Origin: Juglans regia
Lineage: Eukaryota; Streptophyta; Magnoliopsida; Fagales; Juglandaceae
Assembly (NCBI RefSeq): GCF_001411555.2
Contig: NC_049904.1
Location: 23,697,370 to 23,761,369 of the forward strand
Length of the DNA: 64,000 nt
Direction: 5' to 3'
A model generated the notes under the pieces. It made no database searches and was not told where the DNA came from. It saw only the letters and a list, made by a program, of their open reading frames with translations. This document shows positions 1 to 12,086 of the stretch, in pieces (positions within the stretch are counted from its first letter, which is position 1; the number at the start of each line of letters is the position of its first letter). A program made the translations under genes and the position numbers.

Positions 1-1900
1 GCGGAATCAAGCCAACTGTTATAGTGTCAACATGCGGCAAATTCTCCACACCTCACCCTCCAGTACGAGGGGAACCCACCACGAGCTCATCCTCTCGGAC
101 AGGAAAGGATGATACCCCTTCCTTAGTAGTAGTGGGTGAAGAAGGCCCATCTTCATCCCCTCAAAGAGGCACTGAAGAGTGAGAAGGGAATTGAAACCCT
201 GCCCCCACTCAACTTCAAGTCGTGGGGGAGCACTAGGGTTTCGCCACTGGAAATAGTTGAGGGAAGGGAGACCGAAGTAGGCTCCCTTTCCCCTGCCTCC
301 CTTTAAGATCCAAGCTTAACCTGAGGCTCATCAGTCGAGACTCTGGTCTTTACTCCACCAGCCGAGGTCTCGCGGTGAGCAGTAGTAGAATCCATAAGGC
401 CACAAGAAAAATCAGTGTCAATGTTTGCATTCTCCTCGTCAACCAACTCTAGGTTGACTGGCAGGATCGACGGGAGAGCAAAGTTGGGCGACTGGGCAGA
501 GTGAAGTTCCCAGGAAAGGAACTGGAAGTCAAGGATCATGATCAAATCCGAGAGGGCCTGACCCATCAAATCCCCTAGATCATCTAAGTCTAGGGATCCT
601 TTTCGGACAAGAGACTGCCCACCTATGAGAATCTGAGCCGATCCAGTACAATCTGCTCCTGAAGACGACCCCATTGGCCTCACGGCGAGATCTTTTTCCT
701 TCCTTCTCTGACGGGGCCGTGTCGGGTCTTTTATTGTCTTAGGAAGCCTTGGGCTTCTTCGGTAGGCGATGACCGCTCACGCACGAGTGGTCGAGCATCA
801 CCAAGAAGTTGTCAATATGGGCCCTCGTCAATAAGGCCTCAAGCTATGGTTTTGTAGTTGGGGACTTTTCCCCAAATGACGCGAACTAGGAACTCAACCT
901 TATCGGCCTCCCTACTAAGGAACTCCCATCCTTGCTAGAAACAAAGAAAGATTTTTTTTTTTTTTTTTTTTTGCCACTGTTTGGCATTCGACCCTCAAAT
1001 TGAGCAAGGCAATATCGGGGACGAGAGCGAAAGCTGCGAATGCTGCCTTCCAACGCCCTGACCACATATGTAACGAGGAACTTGCAGGTGGTCAAGTTGG
1101 GATACCCCTCTTCGGCGGGTTCCAAAACCATCATTCACACAACACAACAACATATGAGAATTCTCCATATGTTAGAGTGAAGTTGAGCTGACACCAGCTT
1201 CAAGCAGTCGAAAACGTAACCCGGGAGAAAGGGAGCAGGTCGTGAGGGCTACCTTCTCAACAAAGCTTTGACATTAACTTTGGGGAACCTCAAGAATAAT
1301 TGAATCTGGGATTCCATACGAATCCCTTAGCTTCCTAAGGTCGGCCTTGGTAAGAATTGACGACCAATCATAGCCTTTGTAATAGGGTACATCACGAGCA
1401 AATGAGGACTCTGGTGCTTATGAAGACCCCATGTGAGGGTAAGGAGAAGATCCGTGAGAAGAAAGGTGAGAAGCATTTTGACGAGCCATGGAGATAGACA
1501 GGGTATTCTGAAGAAAAGAAGTTGGGTTTGACAAAGAACACAGGCAATGAAGAAGAACAATAAGCAGGAGTGAAAGAGACAACAAGAATGATGAGAGGAC
1601 TACTTATAACAAGATATGTAACGGTTGAAATGCCCCAGAGAGAATGCAAGTAGTTTGACAGCATAATCGTTGTGTATAGATCCCACGATCTGGTGATGTG
1701 ACTAGGTGCAGATGCAGAGTCGTTACAACCACTCGGGCACAAAAGCACGAACAACCAATCAAAATGAACGACGCAATGGGCAATGATTGTTCATAATCTT
1801 TAAATTCCTGCCACGCCAGCATCACAGGAATTTGTGAGGTAACTGGAGAGGCCCTTTTACTGCCACTAGACTAGCCCAACAGAGCCAAGTAAGAGGCCCA
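1..1900. other. Transposon-like left flank, no assignable gene
   Basis: This stretch has several short open frames on both strands; the longest is 126 codons on the minus strand at 303-683. None shows a domain I recognise. The sequence leads without a clear gap into an LTR-like block, so it is probably the untranslated or gag-side part of a degraded LTR retrotransposon cut by the window edge. A poly-T run lies near 951-972. I cannot assign a family. Confidence 0.3.
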
Positions 1901-2340
1901 TAGAATAGGCCCAACGAGTTAGAAAGTTGCAGGTGCACCATACACTCGCTAGCACGGGGATCATACCACCCGAACAGGATTAATGTAATAATTAGCACCA
2001 ATTCAAGATCTTTACCCTTAAGGAAACAAGGAGATACTTGAGATGTTTATCCTCGATATGTTAATCATTTCTTTGTAAAATCATATCCTGAGAATTTGGC
2101 AATTAAGATCTCGGGATTTAAGGAAAGGGTTAAACTATCTTTATCAGTAACAATCCACCCCTATATAAAGGATCAACGCTAGTAGCCCAAGGTAACAGAT
2201 TCAGACATTTCGTTATAAAGCAATACACTCATATTTCTGACTTAAGCATCGAAGCTGCACCAGGTACATTAGGCCACCCTCTTTTTTTGTTGCAGGTTAG
2301 CAGTCGAGATTAGTTGGCAGTGAAACACATTCGAAACAAT
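1900..2340 (+). repeat. LTR-like block (solo or 3' LTR remnant)
   Basis: The block has a TATA box (ctatataaag at 2161-2170) followed about 90 bases later by a 'gacttaagcatcg' run. That layout is typical of the promoter and R region of plant Gypsy LTRs. No internal coding region follows on the right, so it would be a solo or 3' LTR. Both ends are unclear and no target duplication was found, so the family call is inference. Confidence 0.35.
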
Positions 2341-2587
2341 AGGAATCCATATCAATTTGTGAATTTATTTTTTTAAAATCTCTTTAAGATTGTAGTAATT
2401 CTCTTTATCATTGGCTAATATGCTTGAATTCAAATTGTGTGGTTGGTTGGAAGCCACTTCAGATAATTTAAATCAGGCCACCATGAGATGTTTCAAATAA
2501 ACATACCTTTTAAGCCATCCAATCGGATATGGGTTGTCAAGAGGTAGCCTAGTTGTTTTGGATCCACCGAAATTCTCATTGCTAACT

Positions 2588-2937
2588 AGGGGTGCGGACT
2601 GGACAGGGCACCCCCTTCTTGCACCCCACCTTTGGTATGGGGGAGGGGGAGGGGGAGGGGGAGGGGGAGGGAGGTTTTGCCCCATGGACTCCGCTCTCGC
2701 TCTTGTGGACAAGGCCCCCCATCCGCATGCCGGTGGCGGACTGGCCCCCTTCCAATTAGACAAAAAACACCAATCGGCAACCTAAATTCATAATTAACCA
2801 CCAACTAGACAAAATGTCAAAAACTGTTACGTGAATAAGACCACTAAACCAATGAACAAAAACCAACCAGAGAGAGATTTACTGTTTGGGGTCGAATAGA
2901 GCAACCACGATGGCAACAACAACACCATAAAACTAGC

Positions 2938-3012
<75 letters not shown>

Positions 3013-3309
3013 CGAGGGACTAAGGAGAAAGGCTAGGGGGGGTTTTTATTCATAACCCTATTTCAAAACAACGTCATTTTGGAGGTTTTTTCTAAGACGA
3101 CGTCGTTTTATTAAAGAAAATAATTATATATATATTACGCAAACGGACGGGGCCCAATGTGGGCTGGCTAGGGCCTAACCCGAGCCTCGCCCTCTCATCT
3201 GTGCTTAGTTGCGGGCGAAGGCCTGCACCCCACATTAGACGGCCGGGGTTGTCCTATCACTCAAGTGGAGGGCAAGTGGATGGGGTGTGGGGGCCGTCAC
3301 TCGCCCCTA
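2588..3309. mobile_element. Non-autonomous hAT element, 722 bp, intact TSD
   Basis: The ends are TAGGGGTG at 2588 and CGCCCCTA at 3302-3309, an imperfect inverted pair of the hAT type. A perfect 8-bp direct repeat, tgctaact, flanks it at 2580-2587 and 3310-3317; 8 bp is the hAT target-duplication length. The terminal 150-200 bases are GC-rich and the middle carries a (GGGGGA)n tract near 2639-2671 and a long (AG)n tract. No transposase frame is present. It lies about 640 bp upstream of the KASI start codon. Confidence 0.75.
2941..3008. repeat. (AG)34 microsatellite
   Basis: An uninterrupted dinucleotide tract inside the hAT element, likely length-polymorphic. Confidence 0.95.
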
Positions 3310-3944
3310 TGCTAACTACCCTTTTATTGTTAGCAATGCACGAAATTAAATTCACGTAACCTAGAAGTACTAAATCTGTTGAACCAAAATAAGGTTTCTA
3401 CCTTTATTCCTAAACAAAATCAGGTCTTTTATGAGTCTTATAAGGAACTACTTGCGAATTTAATATGAATTTGATGTTGTATTAACGATTAAGTTTTAGT
3501 GTAATAGAGTTTAGGTCGACTAATTTAGATACGACTAATATGTGTCAATCTAGATAATCCGTGTAATTGACTTATTATTTTCGTTTAAATGTAAAGTACC
3601 CCTAACTATTGTAATAGCAAATGATGATGCTTTATCATGTTAAAAAGTTTGATTAGTTTAATAATCGTGTCATTGTATTAGTTAAGAAAGATTAGTATCA
3701 GTACTCCGGACGTTACTTATAGCAAAACTAACTACTGGCTCATTACAATGAAGGAAAAAAACGTGCTCATAAAAAAGCAAAACTAACTTATCAAACCCAA
3801 CACGACACAGCACCAATCTCACGAACACGGAACATCACATGACACATTTCTCTGGTCCCTCGTAACTCTCACTTCCAAAACAAAAAGGCAAAAAATTCGC
3901 AGCATCGTTATCGTCGTCAAGCCTTCTCTCTTTCGGAGACAACC
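3310..3944 (+). promoter_or_regulatory. KASI upstream region
   Basis: AT-rich spacer between the hAT element and the KASI start codon. The last 100 bases become pyrimidine-rich and GC-richer, as expected for a 5' untranslated leader. I saw no clear TATA box or known regulatory motif, so this marks position only. Confidence 0.4.
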
Positions 3945-6679
3945 ATGCAGGCTCTTCAATCCCCGACCCTGCATCCCTCTCCGCTCGGCCCAATTCGTAA
4001 GAACTCCTCCTATCTCCTCACCAGGCGCCGCCTCTCCGTCAATGCAGCGTCGTCCCAGCCCACCGTCTCGGCGCCGAAACGCGAGAAGGACCCCAAGAAG
4101 CGGGTCGTGATCACCGGGACGGGTTTGGTCTCCGTGTTCGGAAACAACGTCGATGAGTATTACAACAGGCTTCTCGAGGGCGAGAGTGGGATCGGCCCCA
4201 TCGACCGGTTTGATGCCTCCAAGTTCCCCACCCGGTTCGCTGGCCAGATCCATGGGTTCCGCTCCGAGGGGTACATAGATGGAAAGAATGACCGTCGCCT
4301 CGACGATTGCATCAGGTACTGCATTGTCGCTGGCAAGAAAGCGCTCGAGGATGCTGATCTCGGCGGCGACAAGCTCTCTAAGGTTCATTATTACAGTATT
4401 ACTTGTCTCCGATTCTTATGCTACGCTTTATTGTACCTTTTTTTTTTTTAAGTGAACCATTGGCATTCATATTAATAGGACCAATAACAAAGTTAATACA
4501 ATTACAAATTGGAATCAAGCATGACCCGTGAATGAATAAAATCTGGATACTGATGCCACCACTGATCATCCATAAAGCGAGCATGCCTTGTGAGTAAATG
4601 AGCTGCTTTATTTCCTTGTCGACCTACATGAACTACTTCATACGCTGCAAATCGAGAAAGGAGACTTTGAATTCAGAAATCAGATTCCCTTGCCTTGAAA
4701 AGTTTGGCTCGTGTGAACCAAATTCCAATAGCCTCAATAACTGACAATGAATCCCCTTCCAATAACAAACTTGAGAAACCTAAAGTCAATATCATTTGAA
4801 GACCCCTTAAGGCAGCCAATGCCTCTATATCATCCCCTTAAAACAGCCCAAATTCCTTCCGACTCAAAGCAATTTTTTTTTTTTTGATTGGCACCAGGTG
4901 TCCAGGAACAACGTCTCGACTAATCCCATGGTGCACAGGCCCTCGGCAAGGAGTTTATCGCAAGTGCACCTCGGGTAATTCAAGGGAAAAATCCCCCAGT
5001 CCGATGGCCCCTAGAGATTGTTTGCACCCAATGGGATTTGAACCTTAGACCTAGGGGGAGCATACCCCCAAGCCCAAGGCCTTTACCACTTGAGCCAACC
5101 CCTAGGGGTTCCTTCCGACTCAAAGCAAATAAAACATCACATTTTTCATTCCTTCATAGCCCCAATACCCTCAAAGTCCGAAGATCGAAACAAAGCACCA
5201 TCAAAATTTAGCTTTACCATTCCTGGAGTAGGAGGCTTCCAAGAGAGCACAAGCTCCTTCCTACCACCAACTGGGATTGTTTAACGGTAATTTAACTCTC
5301 AACATATGCTAAACAATCATCAACAACCTCTTGCAGCACACAAGTAGAATTCTGAAATAATTTCAAGTTCCTAAACTTCTAGACTCCCCACGAAATGGTA
5401 ATAAAAATAGGAACTAAAGTTACATCAAGTTGCATTAATTCCCAAACCACATCTATATAACAAACAGCAGCCTCCAAACAAGATAAAACTGGTGGACAGC
5501 GAACTGCCAACACCTTTTGTACATCTGGACAGCCACAAAAAAAAAATATCATAGCAATCCTCCTCAGCCAAGTGACAATGAGGACAACCCACAGTTGAAA
5601 GAATATCTGTCTTCATTAAATTCATTTTGGTTGGAAGACTATCCTTACAAGCTTGCGATCCAAAGTTTTTAACCTTATTTGGAAGATTCAGATTCCAAAA
5701 CTGATGCCAAAATATGGAAGATCTATGTGAGTGAGAACTTTCGGCCCCAACAGCAGAATCAAACAAATTCAAGGCTACCTAGAATTTACTGAATATACAC
5801 CAGTCTTGTGCCACTCCACACAAGTTTATCTTCACACTTTCTTGAAAATCTAGGAAGCTGAATAATTGCACTCGCAACACTAGGAGGAAAAACAGCTTTA
5901 ACTAAATCCACATTCCAAGTACTATGATCCAAATTCATAAGCAAATTCACCTTAGAATCATCTTGTAAAACATAGTTAAGAGGTAGAGTCTGAGGTAACC
6001 AAAAGATTGGTACCTATTTATCATGAAGGATTCGGACTTTGTCACCCCTCCCTATCCGCCAAATGCACCCACTTTGCAAAAGAGGCTTAGCAGCACAAAT
6101 ACTTCGCCATACATAAGAGGACCTCCTATTTACATTAGATTGTAAAAAATTTGTGGTAGGAAAATGCTTAGCTTTAAAAACTTGATGAAGTAACGAATGA
6201 GGGTTTTGAATCAACCGCCATCCTTGTTTAGCAAGCAAAGCTAAGTTAAACAGCTCAAGGTTCTTAAAATCCATACCTCCTTTCATCTTTGAAGAACAAA
6301 ATTTTTTCCAGCTAATCCAATGCATCTTACTTTCAGTCCGTCATTGTCCCCACCAGAACTTTGCAAGCAACCCTTCTAACTCCTTACAAAATGATTTGGG
6401 TAACAAAAAACAGCTCATGGTATAGGTTGGCAATGCTTGCCCAAATTGTTGACATGCATGTAACGTCGATTGAAAATATAACTTTATATGTGACATCAAT
6501 TGATCCTATATAGTTGGGTTGAATTTTTTTAGATTGTCGATGTAAGATGATCAATAACTTACCTGTTTTTCCCTTTTCTTAAAAGTCTCATGGTGTGCCC
6601 CCTGGAATGATGTTTGAAGTTATGCTGCCTACATTGTCCCTCCCTAAAATTGGGAGGTTTGGACATTGTGAACCAAGCA

Positions 6680-6715
<36 letters not shown>

Positions 6716-8957
6716 TTGATTAGCCTCAGGTTCAAGGGATTGCAAATTTAGGATAATGGTGGTGCAGCTTTTTGACTGAAGAGATTGCATATACGCAATG
6801 AGCATGCATATCCGGCAATAAGAACCGCGTGTGATGCTGTGTCATGTCTCTAGATGACAGTTTGTCGCTATAGATTTTAATGGGTCTAATTTTCAGGATT
6901 TACTTGTATCTATTTCTTCTTCTTAGCTAGGTGGTTTCTCTTGTATACGTCCTATGTACTTGGGCTTCGCCTAGTCTTCTATTGATATTAATAAAGTTTT
7001 TACTTATATATAAAAAAACAAAAGTTGTTCCATTTGCTCTATTTGTGACATGATGAAAATGATGAGATGGATTTTCCTTATGCTAGTAAAATAACATATT
7101 TGAGTGCATCAAATGTTTCATCCTTAATTTTAGTCGAATCTCCCTAGTCTCTATAATATTAGTCTGAGACAATTTCATATATATATATATATATACATAT
7201 TTTAAATTTCTACCAAGCATTCACCTTGCCTTTAAAGATTAAATCTTGATGCATTATACAAGATTAACTCAGTGTTCCTTTGCCTTTTGATTTTCTTCTT
7301 AGTTCAGCAATATGCTTGACTCATTTTGATTGGTGATATTTGCTGCAGATTGATAAGGAGCGAGCTGGTGTGCTTGTGGGAACAGGGATGGGTGGTCTTA
7401 CAGTCTTTTCTGATGGTGTTGAGTCTTTAATAGAGAAAGGTCACAGGAAAATAACCCCTTTCTTCATTCCCTATGCTATAACCAACATGGGGTCTGCATT
7501 GCTTGCAATTGATATAGGCTTCATGGGCCCAAATTACTCAATTTCGACAGCTTGTGCCACCTCCAATTATTGCTTCTATGCAGCTGCAAATCATATCCGT
7601 CAGGGTGAGGCTGATCTGATGATTGCAGGTGGGACTGAAGCCGCCATTATTCCCATTGGACTGGGTGGTTTTGTTGCATGCAGAGCCTTATCTCAGAGGA
7701 ACGATGATCCAAAAACTGCTTCAAGACCATGGGATAAAGGTCGAGATGGATTTGTCATGGGTGAAGGAGCTGGAGTATTGGTAAGCCTGCATCTCTTTCT
7801 ATGCTAGTTGTGTATGAAGGGCATAAGTGTACTCTGCATACGTTAGGCCTGCTACCCGACCTACATGGATGGGCAGCAGCCCTTCCCTTACCCTGCCTCC
7901 ACCTGGGCAGGGTGGTGATATGGCCCCCTGCCCCCTTGTTTGGTCTGTCCGTCCCCATTGACCAGGCGGGCAGATTTTTTATCCCCTTTGCCTGTAGATC
8001 AGGCCAAGATCAACGCCAAATCAAAGATCTAACGAAAATCTATGTAAAAAAAATGAAACTCAAACCACAAAACATAGATCTAGTTTGAAAATTCAGATCT
8101 AGGTCTAGAACACAAAAAAACCAAATGGAAAACGTAGATCTTTCTCGAAAGACCTGGAGGAGGAGGAGGAGGAGGAGAAGAAGAAGAAGAAGAGGAGCAG
8201 TAGAAAAGGACAAGAAAGAGAAGAAGACGAGCATGGGAAGAAGACGGCTCGGAGGCCCACCCCCCACTCCTAACATATGTAACAAAAGACGGAAATTACA
8301 TTGACTAGTTGACAACTCTGGCTTTCTGGTATGCTTTTAGACTGGTCCATATGGGGGGAATCCAATTGGGTTGGGAATGCCAACCATCTAACAGACGAAG
8401 GTGCAATCATTGTGGGTGCTTCAGAGCAGAACTATTGCAGGTTCTCCTGGGTAATTAGTGTAGGTGATGACCTACTTGCGATTAACATTGGTGTCCCATC
8501 AGAAATTACATGCATATTTTTCTTCTAATTTTAATTGATTAAATGTTAATAATCTTGCTTTGTATGATGGTTGTAATGATGTGTAATTTTTCTATATGAA
8601 TTTAGGTGATTATAAGTGTAAAGTGAGATTTTCATGACAGATAATGGAGAGCTTGGAACATGCAATGAAACGAGGTGCACCAATTATCGCTGAGTATTTA
8701 GGAGGTGCCATTAATTGTGATGCTTATCATATGACTGATCCAAGAGCAGATGGACTTGGTGTGTCCTCATGCATTGAGAGCAGCCTTGAAGATGCCGGTG
8801 TGTCACCTGAGGAGGTATTCTTATTTTTCCAGATCAATATTTTAGCTGTATGGTGCTCTTTTTCTTTTTAGTTATTAATTAAAACATAGGATATTGTTCA
8901 TGCTATCTTTCTTGTCTCAAAATTCACTTTCATAATTACTCTTTCCATCACCATATG

Positions 8958-9001
<44 letters not shown>

Positions 9002-11196
9002 AACCTCTTATCTGATTTGTTTACTTCTGTTTGTGCATGCATATGCGCTCCCTTTTCTGTATATATCTAGTGGCCATTCCCTTTAATTTACTCTAGGATG
9101 GTACATTTCTTCTATTTCATCTGTCTTCCATTATGAGGTAAACCTTTCTTTGCCATGTATTCAGACTAATGATCATTTAGTTGAGTACTATATTCTGTTT
9201 AAGCTTACCATGATTAAGAAATAAGCAAGAACTTGAACTGCTAATCTATTTAGGAATGGACAAAATTTATGAGAGTTGCTAAACTTATACAATTTGTTAT
9301 CTCAAGTTTAAACTCATTGAGTTTGGTTCATGGGGGTTACAGCTTATTTGAAATATTTTGTAATGGTAGAGAATGATTTAGTACTTACAAGATCCCAAAT
9401 AGTTGGAGTCGGGAACTGACACTGATGTTGCCCATAGTCTAAAAGAGGATGGATGAAGTGCAAGCACTTTTGGAGGAGACTCTGATTGGTGTAGTTGTAA
9501 TAATTTCAAGTGGAAATTCATTGGCATTATTAGGAGACTGTATGCTCTGTAGTGAACCTGTCTAAACAAATATATTGGAAATAGATGGTGGCTAGACAGG
9601 AAGGGTTCTGAACATCTATCTGTGAGAAGTTAATTAGTACCATTGGGGACAAAGTCAGAGACAGTTTGATCATTGGTGATTAGAACTAATAATTCACGGT
9701 TGCTTTACCAAGCACTCATATGGATCAAATTAAGAGTGTTGCAAGAAGAAGGGAAGCCAGGAAGGACTACTGTTGTTGTGAAGTGGCATGATGATGGCCT
9801 TAGATAGAGTAGAATGGTGTGAAAGATCTTTCTAGCTGAGCCGAAAGATGGCCATAAAGTTTTGTTGTTTTGATGTGATATTTAAGTGCTGTAACTCCCT
9901 TTCTATTTTATGAAAGATTGGGCTGTTACTGCACAGTAACACATCATATCCACTCATAGTTGGTAATATGTGACTTCTACCTGAACAGTAACACAAAGCC
10001 CTTCTATGACATGATGCTTTCTGTTTGAAAGTATAAAAAGTACATACAAATCGTTATGCATATTTGTCATTGAGATTTATAACTCCTCCTCAGCAGCCTA
10101 TGATTGAGATGGAATGGACTAACATAATGCTAAGTACTTTTGGACCATCTGACGAATTTAACTTTCTGATATGACATAAATGGTGTATAAAATATGGACT
10201 CCCTAAAAAGGCAGAATTAATTTTTTGTTTCTTTTTTGTTTTTTTCATTTTTTTTCAGGTTAACTACATAAATGCACATGCAACTTCCACTCTTGCGGGT
10301 GACCTAGCTGAGATAAATGCCATAAAAAAAGTTTTCAAGAATACTTCGGAGATCAAAATCAATGCCACAAAGGTATTCTTTCTCCAAGTGCATGCTTTAA
10401 TTTCCTTTCTTTCAAATTTAAGCTGGTTATCTGAATCTTGGTCTGTTGTTGTGTTTATTCTGTTGCAGTCAATGATTGGACATTGCCTTGGCGCTGCTGG
10501 GGGTTTGGAAGCCATCGCAACTGTGAAAGCGATAACAACAGGATGGCTGCATCCTACCATAAATCAATTTGTATGTCCTACTTTCTATTGACACTTGCTT
10601 TGGAGAATGTCATTAGAATTAATTTGTGAAACACAGATTCAAGTTCAACACATTCCATGGCATTATAGCCAGTTTTGATTCTTATACTGCTTATGGTTCA
10701 ATACATCATACTGGTTTGCCTTTGATATTTGATTGGGAATAAATTATGAGATGGAATATGTGGTTAATGTGGTAATATAGTGCTGAATGTAACAGGGTGT
10801 TCCAAACATTACTTTGCACCATAGTCACTGCAGATATAACTAATTGAACAGTGTTTTTTAATTTTTTTCTTTTCACTTTTTTATAAGTAACATTACAAAT
10901 CATTGTCTTTATTGTTGGGAACACAATGAATGAAGTGTTTTCTTTGATGGATGCAGAATCCAGAGCCATCAGTTGAGTTCAACACCGTTGCAAGTAAAAA
11001 GCAGCAGCATGAAGTGAATGTTGGTAAGATGCTCAAACCTTGAAACACCATAGCATTTTCATTTCCAATTGCTCAGGAAGCCCTAGCATTGAAGATTTTA
11101 ATTACTCACTAGTGTCTCATGATTTCAGCCATTTCAAATTCATTTGGATTTGGTGGACACAACTCCGTTGTTGCCTTTTCAGCATTCAGACCTTGA
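3945..11196 (+). CDS. KASI: 3-oxoacyl-[acyl-carrier-protein] synthase I, chloroplast
   Basis: KAS I is the plastid condensing enzyme that elongates acyl-ACP with malonyl-ACP up to C16 in fatty-acid synthesis. Exons read by eye: 3945-4382, 7349-7780, 8641-8814, 10259-10372, 10469-10570, 10957-11023, 11129-11196. They join in frame to 464 residues, close to plant KASI length (about 470). Residues 1-50 are rich in Ser, Thr and Arg with few acids, a plausible transit peptide; the mature core starts near KKRVVITGTG. The thiolase-fold triad is complete: Cys215 in STACATSN, His355 in NAHATS and His391 in IGHCLGAAGG. The C-terminus has the conserved SFGFGGHNS. The opening MQALQSP resembles other plant KASI. 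KASII is less likely because of the short N-terminus. Introns 1-3 are long and intron 1 is full of retroelements, but the coding sequence looks intact. Confidence 0.96.
4439..6425 (-). mobile_element. LINE 3' fragment in KASI intron 1
   Basis: Read on the minus strand, 6014-6325 encodes a reverse-transcriptase C-terminal segment of plant LINEs (KMKGGMDFKNLELFNLALLA). 5425-5772 encodes a zf-RVT-like region, and 4500-4700 decays through RNase-H C-terminal sequence (GRQGNKAAHLLTRHA). The poly-T at 4439-4449 is the poly(A) tail on the minus strand. The element is 5' truncated and carries stops and frameshifts. Its left end is well placed; the right end near 6425 is approximate. It lies antisense to KASI and is removed with the intron. 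Confidence 0.75.
4873..5108 (-). mobile_element. tRNA-derived SINE nested in the LINE
   Basis: On the minus strand it begins CCCCTAGGGGTTGGCTCAAG, with box A (GGCTCAAGTGGTAA) and box B (GGTTCAAATCCC), and ends in an A-run (poly-T at 4873-4884 on the plus strand). A perfect 20-bp target duplication, ttccttccgactcaaagcaa, flanks it at 4853-4872 and 5109-5128. The same family recurs at 34178-34409. Confidence 0.85.
6682..6712. repeat. (TA)n microsatellite
   Basis: Dinucleotide tract in KASI intron 1. Confidence 0.9.
6900..7020 (+). mobile_element. LINE 3' tail in KASI intron 1
   Basis: The sequence ctatgtacttgggcttcgcc followed by ttgatattaataaa and an A-rich end resembles the LINE 3' end at 34750-35140, which is in the other orientation. 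Only the tail is recognisable, so this is a short 5'-truncated copy. The left boundary is approximate. Confidence 0.5.
7844..8272. mobile_element. hAT-type MITE in KASI intron 2
   Basis: The left end is TAGGCCTGCTACCCG and the right end, reverse-complemented, is TAGGAGTGGGGGGTGG. Flanking octamers gcatacgt (7836-7843) and acatatgt (8273-8280) agree at 6 of 8 positions, the differences being transitions, as expected of an aged 8-bp duplication. GC-rich ends and a purine-rich (GGA)n/(GAA)n core near 8158-8200 resemble the other hAT MITEs here. It carries no gene. Confidence 0.6.
8815..10258 (+). other. KASI intron 3, no other feature
   Basis: A 1.4-kb intron with a GT donor after the EEV junction and a pyrimidine-rich acceptor. 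It contains a (TC)n(AC)n tract at 8958-9001. I saw no coding sequence or clear transposon in it. Confidence 0.6.
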
Positions 11197-11562
11197 TCAT
11201 CCAGCCATTCTGGATTTCTTGTAGGAGATGAGGCTGTTTGTTAGTGAGTTCACTGTATGCTTATCAAGCCATTGTATTATTTTTTTTCTTAATAATTTTG
11301 TGTTGAATTCTAGCTTAGGTACTCTGTGGCGTCTTTACTTCGGAACAATTCCCTCTATCGGGCTAGTGGCGTGTCAAGGGCATATTCGGTTTTAAATTGC
11401 GCATTCAACAGAGAAAAATAAAACAAAAAATAAATTTGCCAGGTTTTCTGCTTATATATACATCAGTCTTATAATCTCTCTCCTTCCATTTATTGGAATG
11501 TAAATAACTAAAATTTCACAAAATGGACTGAAAATACGGAACAAAAAATAAATTTGCCAGGT
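11197..11562. other. KASI 3' flank with a short direct repeat
   Basis: AT-rich 3' untranslated and flanking DNA. A perfect 25-bp sequence beginning acaaaaaataaatttgcc occurs at 11423-11447 and again at 11541-11565, about 118 bp apart. I see no gene. Confidence 0.5.
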
Positions 11563-12086
11563 TTTTTTTTAATGTCTGGACCCTTCGGACCCACTCCAGC
11601 AGAGTAAGTTTCGATCTCGTGTACCGCACCTTTGGAAGTTTCCCTATACGGAACTGGTTAAATCGTTGGTCTCAAATGCTTGTTTGCATTTATAAGGTGT
11701 TGAACTTTGGACCTTGAATGAAGTGATACCTTAAGACCAAGGTCTTCACCACATTTCGGACCCACCCCTGCAGAGTAAATATCGGTCCCGTGCACCGCAC
11801 TCTCGGAAGTTTTCCTACACAGAACTAGTTAAATCGTTGTTGAATCTTGGATCTTAAATGAAGTGATATCCTAAGACCAAGGTCTTCACCATTCTTCGGA
11901 TCCACTCCTACAAAGTAAATCTCGATCTCATGTCTCGCACCCTTGGAAGTTTTCCTACATGGAACTGGTTAAATCGTTGCTCTCAAAGGATTGTTTGCAT
12001 CCATAAGGTATTGAACCTTGGACCTGGAATAGAGTGATATTCTAAGACTAATGTCTTCACCACTTTGGCCAACCCCTTGGTTTTTT
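11563..12086 (-). mobile_element. Head-to-tail trimer of a tRNA-derived SINE
   Basis: Three related units follow one another, beginning on the plus strand at about 11584 (cttcggacccactcc), 11754 (ttcggacccacccc) and 11896 (ttcggatccactcc). The middle unit lacks about 40 bases. On the minus strand the head has a tRNA-like box A (GGTTGGCCAAAGTGGTGA, complement of 12056-12073) and box B (GGTTCAATACC, complement of 12007-12017). The poly-T at 11562-11571 would be the tail. The family is related to but distinct from the SINE at 4873. No target duplication was identified. Confidence 0.6.

Noticed and set aside
2473..2804. Proline- and glycine-rich ORFs over the (GGGGGA)n tract
   Set aside because: Low-complexity translation of a microsatellite inside a transposon.
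8040..8315. Leucine-rich ORF from the (GGA)n/(GAA)n tract
   Set aside because: Low-complexity product within a MITE in a KASI intron.
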